Origin: Aedes albopictus
Lineage: Eukaryota > Arthropoda > Insecta > Diptera > Culicidae
DNA length: 64,000 bases
NCBI RefSeq assembly: GCF_035046485.1
Contig: NC_085137.1
Coordinates: forward strand, 502,282,536 to 502,346,535
Direction: 5' to 3'
Of this stretch, positions 22,584-31,839 are shown piece by piece (within the stretch, counting starts at the first letter, position 1; each line of letters begins with the position of its first letter). The translations under genes were made by a program, and so were the position numbers. The notes beneath the pieces are model-generated. The model was given only the letters and a program-made list of their open reading frames with translations, was not told where the DNA came from and ran no database searches.

Positions 22584-24425
22584 GGATGAAGAAGCGCCAG
22601 CAGGAAGAACGAGATCGCGAAGCGATGGAAGAGCTGTACCGCGCTAAGGACACACGAAAGTTCTACGAGAAGCTGAACCGCTCGCGCAGAGGCTTTGTGC
22701 CACAAGCCGACATGTGCCGAGATAATCACGGGAATATTCTCACGAGCGAGCGTGAGGTGGTCGAGAGGTGGCGGCAGCATTACGATGAGCACCTCAATGG
22801 CGACGTTGCAAGTACCGAAGGTGACGTGGTAACAGATCTAGGAGTAAGTGCACAGGACGAAAGACTTCCGGCCCCTGACCTTCAAGAGATTGAGGAGGAG
22901 GTTGGCCGGTTGAAAAACAACAAAGCCGCTGGAGCAGATCAACTACCAAGCGAGCTTCTAAAATACGGTGGAGAAGCACTGGTGAGAGCACTACACTGGG
23001 TCATTACCAAGATTTGGGAGGAGGAAGTATTACCGGAGGAATGGATGGAAGGTATCGTGTGTCCCATCTACAAAAAGGGCGACAAGTTGGATTGCGGGAA
23101 CTACCGCGCGATCACACTACTGAGCGCTGCCTACAAGATACTCTCTCAAATTTTATGTCGCCGTCTATCACCGATTGCAAGAGAGTTCGTGGGGCAATAT
23201 CAGGCTGGATTTATGGGTGAACGCGCTACAACGGACCAGATGTTCGCCATCCGCCAGGTGTTGCAGAAATGCCGCGAATACAACGTGCCCACACATCACT
23301 TGTTCATCGATTTCAAATCGGCGTATGATACAATCGATCGAGAACAGCTATGGCAGATTATGCACGAATACGGATTCCCGGATAAACTGATACGGTTGAT
23401 CAAGGCGACGATGGATCGAGTGATGTGCGTAGTTCGAATATCAGGGACACTCTCGAGTCCCTTCGAATCTCATAGAGGGTTACGGCAAGGTGATGGTCTT
23501 TCGTGCTTGCTGTTCAACATTGCTTTGGAGGGTGTAATAAGAAGAGCGGGGATAAACACGAGTGGGACGATTTTCACGAAGTCCGTTCAGCTGCTTGGCT
23601 TCGCCGATGATATTGATATTATTGCTCGTAAATTTGAGACGATGGCGGAAACGTACATCCGACTAAAGAGTGAAGCCAGGCGAATCGGATTAGTCATTAA
23701 TGTGTCGAAGACAAAGTACATGATGGCAAAGGGCTCCAGGGAGGATTCACCGCGCCCGCCACCCCGAATTCATATCGACGGTGATGAAATCGAGGCGGTT
23801 GAAGAATTCGTGTACTTGGGCTCACTGGTGACCGACGACAACGACACCAGCAGAGAAATTCAGAGGCGCATTGTGGCAGGAAATCGTGCCTACTTTGGAC
23901 TCCGCAGAACTCTACGATCGAATAAAGTTCGCCGTATCACGAAGTTAACCATCTACAAAACGCTGATTACACCGGTCCTCCTCTATGGGCACGAAACATG
24001 GACCCTACGTGCAGAGGACCAACGCGCCCTTGGAGTTTTCGAACGGAAGGTGTTGCATACCATCTACGGCGGAGTGCAGATGGAAGACGGGACTTGGAGA
24101 AGGCGAATGAACCACGAGCTGCATCAGCTGCTGAGAGAACCAACCATCGTCCATACCGCGAAAATCGGGAGGCTACGGTGGGCGGGTCACGTCATCAGGA
24201 TGTCGGATAGCAACCCGACTAAAATGGTTCTCGAGAGTCATCCAACCGGTACAAGAAGACGTGGAGCGCAGCGATCTAGGTGGGTCGACCAAGTGGAGGA
24301 CGATCTGCGGACCCTACGCAGAGTGCGGAACTGGAGACGAACAGCCATGGACCGAGTGGAATGGAGGCGGCTACTATGTACAGCAGAGGCCACCCCGGCC
24401 TTAGCCTGACCGGTAAGGTAAGTAA
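22584..24425 (+). mobile_element. RTE-clade (JAM1-like) non-LTR retrotransposon, 5'-truncated copy
   Basis: An uninterrupted frame (22584-24409, about 608 codons) encodes a non-LTR reverse transcriptase. [18 protein letters not shown] is an RTE-type start to the RT domain. The catalytic aspartates lie in FIDFKSAYDTIDR (23302 onward) and FADDIDII (23600 onward). The C-terminal part has LLYGHETWTL and RLRWAGHVIRM. The endonuclease is absent because of 5' truncation. The 3' end is short and finishes in GGTAAGGTAAGTAAG, as RTE tails do. It is about 1% different from the copy at 33415-34015, so it is young. It lacks the endonuclease and is not autonomous. Confidence 0.9.
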
Positions 24426-25262
24426 GCTGGAAGAATTCTTGTGGAACTCCTGAAAAAAAAATATCCGGGGTTCTTTCAGCAAAATTGAGGAAGTCCTTAA
24501 GGAATTTCCGATAAATTAGTTCCTAGAGCTATATCCGTGATATCTCCTGAAGAAATCCCCAATAAACTCCAAAAGAAATTCCCAAAATTTCGGGAGGAAT
24601 TCCTGAGGAACTTCTAAGGGAATTTATTTCTAATGAACTCCTGGAGGAACTTTCTAATGAAATCCGAGGAACTTCTTGAGGTTTTTCCGAGAAACTCCTG
24701 GACAAATTTCCAAGCAACGCATTGAACAATTTCCATGGAACTCCTGGAGGAATTCCCTAGGAATTCCTGTAGGAGTTCCCGAGGTACTCCTGAAGCAATT
24801 CCCATGGACCTTCTCCAAGAAATAATGGGGAACTCCTGGAAAAAGTGCCGAGGAACTCCAGAAGAATTCCCGAGGAAGTTTTAGAGGAATTTTCGAGGAA
24901 CTCTTGGCGGTATACCCTAGTTTTTTTTTCTAAAAAACTCTTGAGTGAATTCCCTAGGAAATCCTGGAGGAATTCCCGTGAAACTCCTAGATATATTCTC
25001 GAGAAACTCCTGGAGAAATTCACGAGGAACAATTGGAGAAATTGCCGAGAAATTCTTGAAAGAAATCTTCTAGAGAGATTTCTGAGGACACATTGAATAA
25101 TTCCCATGGACCTCCTGGAAGAATTCCCGAATTCTCGTTAAACTTCAGCAAAAATTTCGAAGGAACTTCTGGAGAGTTGCTGGGAATCTTCTTGAAAAAT
25201 TGCCGAGGAACTCCTGAAGAAATTCCCTAGGAAGTTCTGGAGGAAATTTCGAGGAACTCCTG
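24426..25262. repeat. 15-bp satellite, copy 2 of the duplicated block
   Basis: Corresponds to 16020-18365 but lacks the insertions found there. The marker ATCCGGGGTTCTTTCAGCAA and the final AACTCCTGAAGGCAACATAA into BEL/Pao sequence are shared. Frames on either strand are satellite artefacts. Confidence 0.8.
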
Positions 25263-25836
25263 AAGGCAACATAATGGATATGGGTCCTCACGTAACATAA
25301 CGTAGTCGATGAGGTCACCAAGTGGGGGAGAGGACTATCCACAGACGTCGAATCCCACTGGTTTTGAGGGCCAATTTTCCTATACCTTCCGGAAGTGGAG
25401 TGGCCGAAGAAATCGTCATTAGGCCCATTCGTTACGGAGAACTTCGACCATGTCTGGTTCACCAAGACCAAGAGACGGTTGGTGACTCCAATGAGGAAAC
25501 TTTGTTGGGGAAACTTCTCCAAATGGGAACGCCTTCTGAAGGTAATTGTCTACGTACACTGCTTTATATCAAACTACCGTCGTCGGGTGGAAGGACAGGA
25601 AAAACCCATTGGGTACCTAGAGAAGCCAGAACTGCAAACGGCGGAAAATAGTATCTGGCGTATTGTACAGGTTGCAGCTTACCTCGATGAAATGGCGATT
25701 CTGTCCCAGAGTAACGGAAAACCCAAGAAACTTATCGAGAAGACCAGCCGGTCTATAAGCTATCTCCATATATCGACCACCGGGGAATAATGCGCATGGA
25801 CAGTCGTATTTAACCTACGATTTTAACTTACCAATT
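25263..25836 (+). pseudogene. BEL/Pao pol fragment, copy 2 (5' part)
   Basis: Matches 18366-18955: the segment from the RNase H end through LPSSGGRTGK-type coding and DEMAILSQSNGKPKKLIE (about 25685-25735). Frames are broken. It is interrupted at 25836 by a copia element whose target duplication is CAATT. Copy 1 carries the uninterrupted site. Confidence 0.78.
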
Positions 25837-26012
25837 TATTGGAGTGTGAAGCGTCAAGACTAGCAATCACAGTAGTCTGTAGAATACTATAACACATCAC
25901 AGTAACCCTACACTCCCAATTGTCATTAAGTTAGTTTAAATAAAGTTTCAGTCCTGTTTCAACCACTGTACAAACAAGTTGTTCTTTCTACGGCTCCGAT
26001 TATATACCAATA
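25837..26012 (+). repeat. copia 5' LTR
   Basis: 176 bp, TATTGGAGTGTGAAGCG to ATATACCAATA. It is followed directly by GGTTATGGGCC, a plausible copia-type primer-binding site against a methionine initiator tRNA fragment. AATAAAG in the LTR could serve polyadenylation. Confidence 0.9.
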
Positions 26013-26088
26013 GGTTATGGGCCTTGCCTAGAAAGTTTTTCTGAAGTACTGAAGAATAGTTTATCGAACCAAAGGAATTCCAACAAAG

Positions 26089-27222
26089 ATGAATACGCAA
26101 TACGGCGGAGGTGACATGGCTACCGGATCTGGTCGAAGTCAAGCTGGAACGATCGATGCTGGTGCAAGTCGAAGCCACAATCCATTAAGTTTGCCGTCAA
26201 TTCAGTTGCTGCAGGGACGCGATAATTGGTCCACCTGGCGTTTTGCTGTGCAAACATTTTTGGAGTTGGAAGATTTGTGGGACGCTGTGAAGCCTGGAAG
26301 AAACGCCGATGGAACATTTGCGGAAGTGGACGTGATGAAGGACAGAAGAGCTCGTGGCAAGATCATACTCTTACTGGATCCTGTAAACTACGTTCACGTC
26401 AAGGACGTTTCAACAGCTCGGGAGACGTGGTCGCGCTTGGAGGCAGCATTCGAGGACTCCGGTCTAACTAGGAAAGTCGGACTGCTCAGGAAGCTGATTT
26501 CAACAACTCTGGAGAACTGTGCGTCCATGGAGGTATTTGTGAACAGCATCATCGCAACAGCCCACCAGTTGCGCGGTATTGGTTTCGATATTGGAGACGA
26601 ATGGATCGGGACGTTGCTGCTCGCCGGCTTGCCTGAAGAATATCGCCCAATGATAATGGCAATTGAGAACTCCGGGTTGAAGATAAGTGCTGATGTTATC
26701 AAAACCAAACTCTTGCAAGAAGTAAGTATACCTTCAACCGGGGCTGCATACGCAGGCAAGGAGGATTGCCAACTACCGAACAACAATCAATTCCTAAGTT
26801 TGATAGGAGGTCTGCTGTACGTAGCTGTGAATTCCCGCCCAGACGTGTCAGCAAGCGTGTCAATTTTGGCACAGAAGTGCTCCTGTCCTACACAACGTGA
26901 CTGGCAAGAGGCAAAACGGGTTTTGCGGTATCTCCATAGCACTAGCCAGCATAGATTGCACCTTGGATCATCATCAACCGGACTGGAAATGTTTGTGGAT
27001 GCAGATCGGGCAAGCAACCATAGAGACAGAAAATCAAATTCCGGATTCATAGTACGTTTCGGAGGAGGATTGATCAGCTGGGCGTCAAGAAAACAAAGTT
27101 GCATTTCGTTGTCATCAACTGAAGCTGAATGTGTAGCATTGACGGAAGGATGCCAGGAACTTAGCTGGATCAAGAAGTTGCTAAAAGATTTCGGTGAAGA
27201 TGTTTCTAGTTCCCACATATGA
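26089..27222 (+). CDS. copia gag–RNase H fusion frame
   Basis: A 377-codon frame begins MNTQYGGGDMATGSGRSQAG. Residues about 30-212 are copia gag (LLQGRDNWSTWRFAVQTFL, then LRKLISTTLENCASM and LLAGLPEEYRPMIM). From about residue 216 it switches to the C-terminal part of copia RT and RNase H (SLIGGLLYVAVNSRPDVSAS, LISWASRKQSCISLSSTEAE). The join at 26722 reads GTAAGTAT, a strong splice-donor match. Loss of the intervening domains makes a non-functional polyprotein. The frame shifts near 27195. Confidence 0.85.
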   Translation: MNTQYGGGDMATGSGRSQAGTIDAGASRSHNPLSLPSIQLLQGRDNWSTWRFAVQTFLELEDLWDAVKPGRNADGTFAEVDVMKDRRARGKIILLLDPVNYVHVKDVSTARETWSRLEAAFEDSGLTRKVGLLRKLISTTLENCASMEVFVNSIIATAHQLRGIGFDIGDEWIGTLLLAGLPEEYRPMIMAIENSGLKISADVIKTKLLQEVSIPSTGAAYAGKEDCQLPNNNQFLSLIGGLLYVAVNSRPDVSASVSILAQKCSCPTQRDWQEAKRVLRYLHSTSQHRLHLGSSSTGLEMFVDADRASNHRDRKSNSGFIVRFGGGLISWASRKQSCISLSSTEAECVALTEGCQELSWIKKLLKDFGEDVSSSHI

Positions 27223-27484
27223 AGACAACCAAGGTTGTATCAAGTTGGTAGAAGGAGACAAAATTGAAAAACGAACAAAGCACATCGATACGAAATATTT
27301 TTATGTGCGCGACTTGAATGACAAGAAGGAGATTACTTTGAAGTATTGCCCCACTGAAGTCATGTTAGCAGACATCCTGACGAAACCTTTACAAAACGTT
27401 AGGATCAAGACATTACGGGAGAAGATTGGAGTTTTGCCAGATCTTGTCGAGGAGGAGTATTGGAGTGTGAAGCGTCAAGACTAG
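27194..27484 (+). pseudogene. copia RNase H end, frameshifted
   Basis: The expected continuation of the RNase H domain lies in another frame: TYEDNQGCIKLVEGDKIEKR followed by TKHIDTKYFYVRDL and MLADILTKPLQ, typical of copia. A single-base indel near 27195-27215 separates it from the fusion frame. The stop lies inside the 3' LTR, as is common in copia. Confidence 0.82.
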
Positions 27485-27633
27485 CAATCACAGTAGTCTG
27501 TAGAATACTATAACACATCACAGTAACCCTACACTCCCAAATGTCATTAAGTTAGTTTAAATAAAGTTTCAGTCTTGTTTCAACCACTGTACAAACAAGT
27601 TGTTCTTTCTACGGCTCCGATTATATACCAATA
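27458..27633 (+). repeat. copia 3' LTR
   Basis: 176 bp and nearly identical to the 5' LTR. Visible differences are CCCAAATG against CCCAATTG and GTCTTG against GTCCTG. It is followed by the CAATT duplication. Confidence 0.9.
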
Positions 27634-28384
27634 CAATTATCTTACCTAGACGTCACCCGCTGACTTTGCTCCTGATTAACTGGTACCACAGCCTCGTGCG
27701 AATCACGAAACGGTCCACAATAAAGTTCGTCAACGCTTTCATGTGTCGAACCTTCGCAAAAAACTGTTAAGCCTGCAAGATTACTAAAGCAGTGCCGTTC
27801 ACCCCCAAGATGGCTCCTCTACCCGATCATACCAAATCCAAATTCTGCGCCTCATTTTGGTGGCTCCTGGGAGCGCCTTGAGAGGTCAGTGTAACTGGCA
27901 ATGGGATCATTAATCTCGGAGCGAAACCCAGATGAAGAGACCCTGGCAACTGTCGTTGTAGAAGCTGAATCGGTGGTCAATTCCAGACCTCTAATATTGA
28001 TCCCACTGGACAATTCGGGTCAAGAAGCCTTAACGCCGAACCACTTTCTCTTACTGAGTTCTAGTGGTGTGGTACAGCCCCAGAAGGATTTGGCCGAACC
28101 GGAGAAGGTAGCTCGAACAATCTGGATCAACAACCATCAACTTGTTGATATGTTTTGGAAGCACTGGATCAGGGAGTACTTGCCGACGATTGCCAGACGA
28201 ACTGAATGGTTCCAAGAGCAAAAGGAAGTGGCAGTGAACGATTTAGTGCTAATTGTGAACGATAGCCAGCACAAAGCGCAATGGATGGACCAGCGGACAG
28301 GTTCTGTCCGTCATACAAGGCTGAGATGGACGCATTCGTCAGGCGATTGTACAGACTACAAAAGGAGTCTTCCGTCGCCCTGTA
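27634..28384 (+). pseudogene. BEL/Pao pol fragment, copy 2 (integrase part)
   Basis: Continues copy 2 after the copia insertion. It includes KAVPFTPKMAPLP-type coding, then an internal deletion of about 340 bp relative to copy 1 near 27830. A 160-codon stretch from 27901 (MGSLISERNPDEETLATVVV to RSLPSP) follows, which is the integrase C-terminal and downstream domain of BEL/Pao pol. It ends where a MITE is inserted. Confidence 0.8.
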
Positions 28385-28961
28385 GGGGAAAGAGGGGCAT
28401 AACGCTCCGACTAAGCATATATGGTCATAAACCTCAAATGATGCTTATTTTAAGGTTGTATTCTGCCTTGGAGAGCAGTTTACTCCCTCACCTAAGATAC
28501 TTCAACTTTTGGCACGCTTGTCCACAAAATTTCCCATTCAAATAGTCAATTAAAAAAAGTGTTACTTTTTAGGTGTCGGAAAACTGCAGGAGGCAAAACG
28601 CCTTTTTGGGTGAGGCAAAACGCCCGCTGGCATTTCCCGCTTTGACTTGTTATGAAATACCAAGGGGCTCCATCGAACTCTTCCCAGCAGCAAATGGAGG
28701 AGTAGGAGGCGCGTTGTAGTTTCATGGGTTGATTCCATATAATCAGTGCTCAATGTCTTAATTTCTGTGCGCTGCAAATTAGGGAATCTTTCCAAATGTG
28801 GAAAATCGTCGTTTTTCACGCCTTTCTTTCGACAATAGCAGCCGGGCTTAACCTGCTCAGTTTGAGTTCTAGTTAGCTTGCATCTAACGAAAACCTCCAC
28901 AATATGATGAAATCGCGTGAAGGCGTTTTGCCCCCGAGGGGTGTTATGCCCGCAGTTCCCC
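28385..28961. mobile_element. TA-flanked element with GGGGCATAACG / GAGGCAAAACGCC repeats
   Basis: The 577-bp insertion is flanked by TA (28383-28384 and 28962-28963). The BEL/Pao paralog at about 19788 has the empty site (CCTTGTATC). The left end is GGGGAAAGAGGGGCATAACG and the right end GTTATGCCCGCAGTTCCCC. Several related repeats lie inside (GAGGCAAAACGCC near 28583 and 28611; GGCGTTTTGCCCCC near 28922). No transposase frame is present. Confidence 0.85.
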
Positions 28962-30034
28962 TATTAAAACTAGATGTGCTCCAAGTAAGAGGCGAGAGTA
29001 ACGCAGAAACAACCGATTCGATCTCAGCAAGCTGCGCGCACACGTAGCTGCTTCTTGCGTTTTTTTTTTTTATTTCGCGTAACCTTCAATAGAGATAAGT
29101 GACATTTCAACACACGAACACTAGCGCAAATTTTTCCTCACACAAAAGTGCACGCCGATTGAAAGGCTATTCAGATTGCATATGCAAATATTACCCAATC
29201 GAATTGGGTAAAACGGGTAAATAATGATAAAACTAACGTCCGGGGTAAGAGTGCAAATATTTTCCTCGCAGTTTCACAACTACATCTACAAAAAAGGCAC
29301 GCATACATTTGAACGTGATTACCACTATTCGAACAGTGAAAAATGAACTAACCAATGCGCTACGCCATCCAAAAAGAAAATTGAAGAAAAACTACTCTTA
29401 AGAAGTGATTCGGGTGAAAATCTTTCACAAATTTAGTGAATATCACGTCAACTTGAGTTTGAGGATGAAGAAAAGTCGGTAAAGTGAAGCATTTTACGTT
29501 CCTAAAGATTGTGCCGCGAGTGGATTCGAGCTGCGCGGAAATGAAATGAAAACAGTACGTGGTCCAGTGGCCGTCGGGAGTGTGACGTATTCCAGTGCAA
29601 GGAACGCGAATCGTTCCCGGCCAGAACACAGATTCATTACGCAGACGACGAGAACCTATAACAACTAAGGAGTGTTTTCGGAACTATAAATCCAGCTGGT
29701 ATTCCCGATGTTAGTTTGTGCTGGTTTGGAAAGGGGATAAGAAGCCCTGTGGGGGAAAATATAGTGAGGAAAACTATGCCGTATGGGCAGCAGTGACGCC
29801 GTGCGCTACTGTACTTAAGATATTAGTGAAAAGCTTGGAATTTTCTGGAGGACGATGTTGCATCAATGGCGATTTTCCACGGAGTTTTCTGGCGAATTGG
29901 TGAGATCATTCCAGGCTACATATTATTCTCTTTTGTTTCTTCTTCTTTCGGGCGACGTTCATAAACCATTAAGTAATTTTTTTTTTGTTACGTCACAGCT
30001 CTTTAACTCCTAGAAATCAGTCAGTTGTTTCATT
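28962..30034. other. BEL remnant, then no gene recognised
   Basis: BEL/Pao similarity to copy 1 continues to about 29015 (AAGTAAGAGGCGAGAGTAAC) and then stops. A 250-bp repeat begins near 29088. From 29336 to 30034 no element or gene is recognised. TTGGTGAGAT near 29898 resembles a splice donor but has no supporting frame. Confidence 0.4.
29088..29335 (+). repeat. Dispersed direct repeat, copy 1
   Basis: Begins AATAGAGATAAGTGACATTT and ends near GTGATTACCACTAT. The same sequence, with small differences, is at 30554-30802, and its first 14 bp are at 22198-22211. It shares internal sequence with the mariner-type element, so it is probably a fragment of the same family. Confidence 0.7.
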
Positions 30035-30425
30035 TCAGAGAGCGAGAAAGGCGCTTAAACCTAGGCAACAAGAGCCAGGACACGGGCCAGATACCTCATC
30101 CTATGGACTCCTAGGACTATGGGGTGACATAACCCTTCTTAGCAACGTCACCCCCACCGATTTTTTCACGTATTTGGCTTTCTATATAAAACTGAGCGGT
30201 TGGTACGAGATGTCCCCGCCTATATGGTTTTATTGTAGAATTAATAATGCTGCACAGTGTAGGCCTGGCCGCTTTAATGTTTGTAATGCATTTTTGATGT
30301 ACTGCAAGCTACTGCAAGCATTAATAATAACAAGAAAAATGGTACAAGTATAGTCGATTCTATCATTTTCCAGGATTGTTTCAGTGAATGGCTGTGTATG
30401 TGTAGACTAGACTAGACTAGACTAG
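30035..30425 (+). mobile_element. Retroposon with GACTA tail, copy 1
   Basis: Begins near TTTCAGAGAGCGAGAAAGGC and ends in GTAGACTAGACTAGACTAG, a 5-bp tandem tail typical of retroposed elements. A second copy is at 40192-40832. No protein is encoded in this stretch, so it is either a SINE or the 3' end of a non-LTR element. Confidence 0.65.
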
Positions 30426-31113
30426 TTTTATGCATGCAATGATATATATTCACAAGCTTGTTTTCAACTATTTCAAAATCGGGTTTTCAAAAATATCGAT
30501 TTTGATGTTTGAATTGCATTTTCTGGTTTGAAAGTATATGTTTTGATTTCAAACCAATAGAGATAAGTGACATTTCAATACACGAAAACTAACGCGAATT
30601 TTTTCCTCACACAAAATTGCTTGCAAATCAAAGGCTATTCAGATTGTATCCCAATCGAATTGGGTAAAATGGGTAAATAATGATAAAACTAACGTCCGGG
30701 GTAACAGTCACACTGTGCCACAGTGCAAACGTTTTCCTCACTGTTTCACAACTACTTCTACCAAAAAAGGCACGCATACATTTGAACGTTATTACCACTA
30801 TGGTTGTATAATAGATACGCATGTAGAAAATCACAGATATATTTTTTGAAATTTTTCTTTATCTCAATTTTATGCATAGAAAACAATTTGTTAAGCGATG
30901 CTATTGAAAAATATAGCAATTTGTGCAGAAGCTTTAAAAGGACGTTTAGGAAGTTTTCTACCGCCTTCAAACGAAGTGTTAAAAGCAAAATTTAAAAATT
31001 GGCGTTTGATGTTAATGCATTACGGCAGGACATGTGTGAATATGAAGTTTGTTTATGCACCCATTCCTAAATGGCAGAGTTGAAAAGTTGTGCCCATACT
31101 TTCTGGGACACCC
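30426..31113. mobile_element. Mariner-type element, right end
   Basis: Starts with sequence shared with 21775-21880 and includes copy 2 of the dispersed repeat (30554-30802). It ends in AGTTGTGCCCATACTTTCTG and GGACACCC before TA, the inverted match of the terminus at 21548. Short frames at 30804-31083 lack recognisable transposase motifs. Confidence 0.6.
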
Positions 31114-31511
31114 TATATGAGGGATAGCTAAACTAAGAAAATTTTTCCTCAGTTTTAAGAATTCAGCACAGTAACCCCTGGTGCGACATTATAAAGAACA
31201 AGTGGTGAAATTTTCAAAGATGTCTTTTGAAGTTTTTTTTTGAATTTTTCTACTTGAAGTTTGGGGTCCGCTTTTCATCATATAACATTTAAGGACATAT
31301 TATTTTCACAAATGTCGACGTTCCAAATACAGAAATAGATTCTACTAGTGATCTTTGCTCAAGGATATAACAAGAATGTTGAGCGAGGCTAAAGATGAAT
31401 AGCTTTACCGAATATTATTCTTCCACGGACAACGAACAAACAGTTTGACAACCTGAGCTCTTTAGTATAATAGTTAAAACCAATCTCCCAAATTCTTATA
31501 CACGTGAAATA
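31114..31511. other. No gene recognised
   Basis: AT-rich spacer between two TA-flanked composite elements; nothing supported. Confidence 0.4.
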
Positions 31512-31839
31512 TACAGGGGGTGGCCAAAATGTTTGGGATAGGCAACTTTTTTTTTTCTTTTACAAAATAGTTCAACATAACTTTTCAAAGAGTTCATCAG
31601 TTTGTCGATTATATGTGCATTACAAATTTGAGCCCGATTGGTTAATCTTTCGCGAAGTTAGATCCGTTCTGGTAAAACACTATTTTTTAGACAACTAATT
31701 TTTGAACTGTCATATCTCAGAAACCATTGCACCGAATTTAATGATTTTTTTAACGTTTATGAACACTATATTGGTACTTAAGGTGTCATAATGCATCACG
31801 AAGCTTTCAAACGAGGCTTCAAAACGGTGAGTCGATAAG

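Larger units (their letters stand above)
25837..27633 (+). mobile_element. Internally deleted Ty1/copia retrotransposon
   Basis: Two 176-bp LTRs bound the element, with a 5-bp duplication CAATT at 25832-25836 and 27634-27638. The BEL/Pao paralog at about 18940 has a single CAATT, which confirms the insertion. LTRs start TATTGG and end CCAATA. The interior encodes gag fused to the end of RT and RNase H; protease, integrase and most of RT are missing. The LTRs differ at about two positions, so insertion is recent. It could move only with help in trans. Confidence 0.92.

Noticed and set aside
22270..22647. 125-codon frame before the RTE copy
   Set aside because: It runs through a weak hairpin and into RTE coding in another frame; no independent support.
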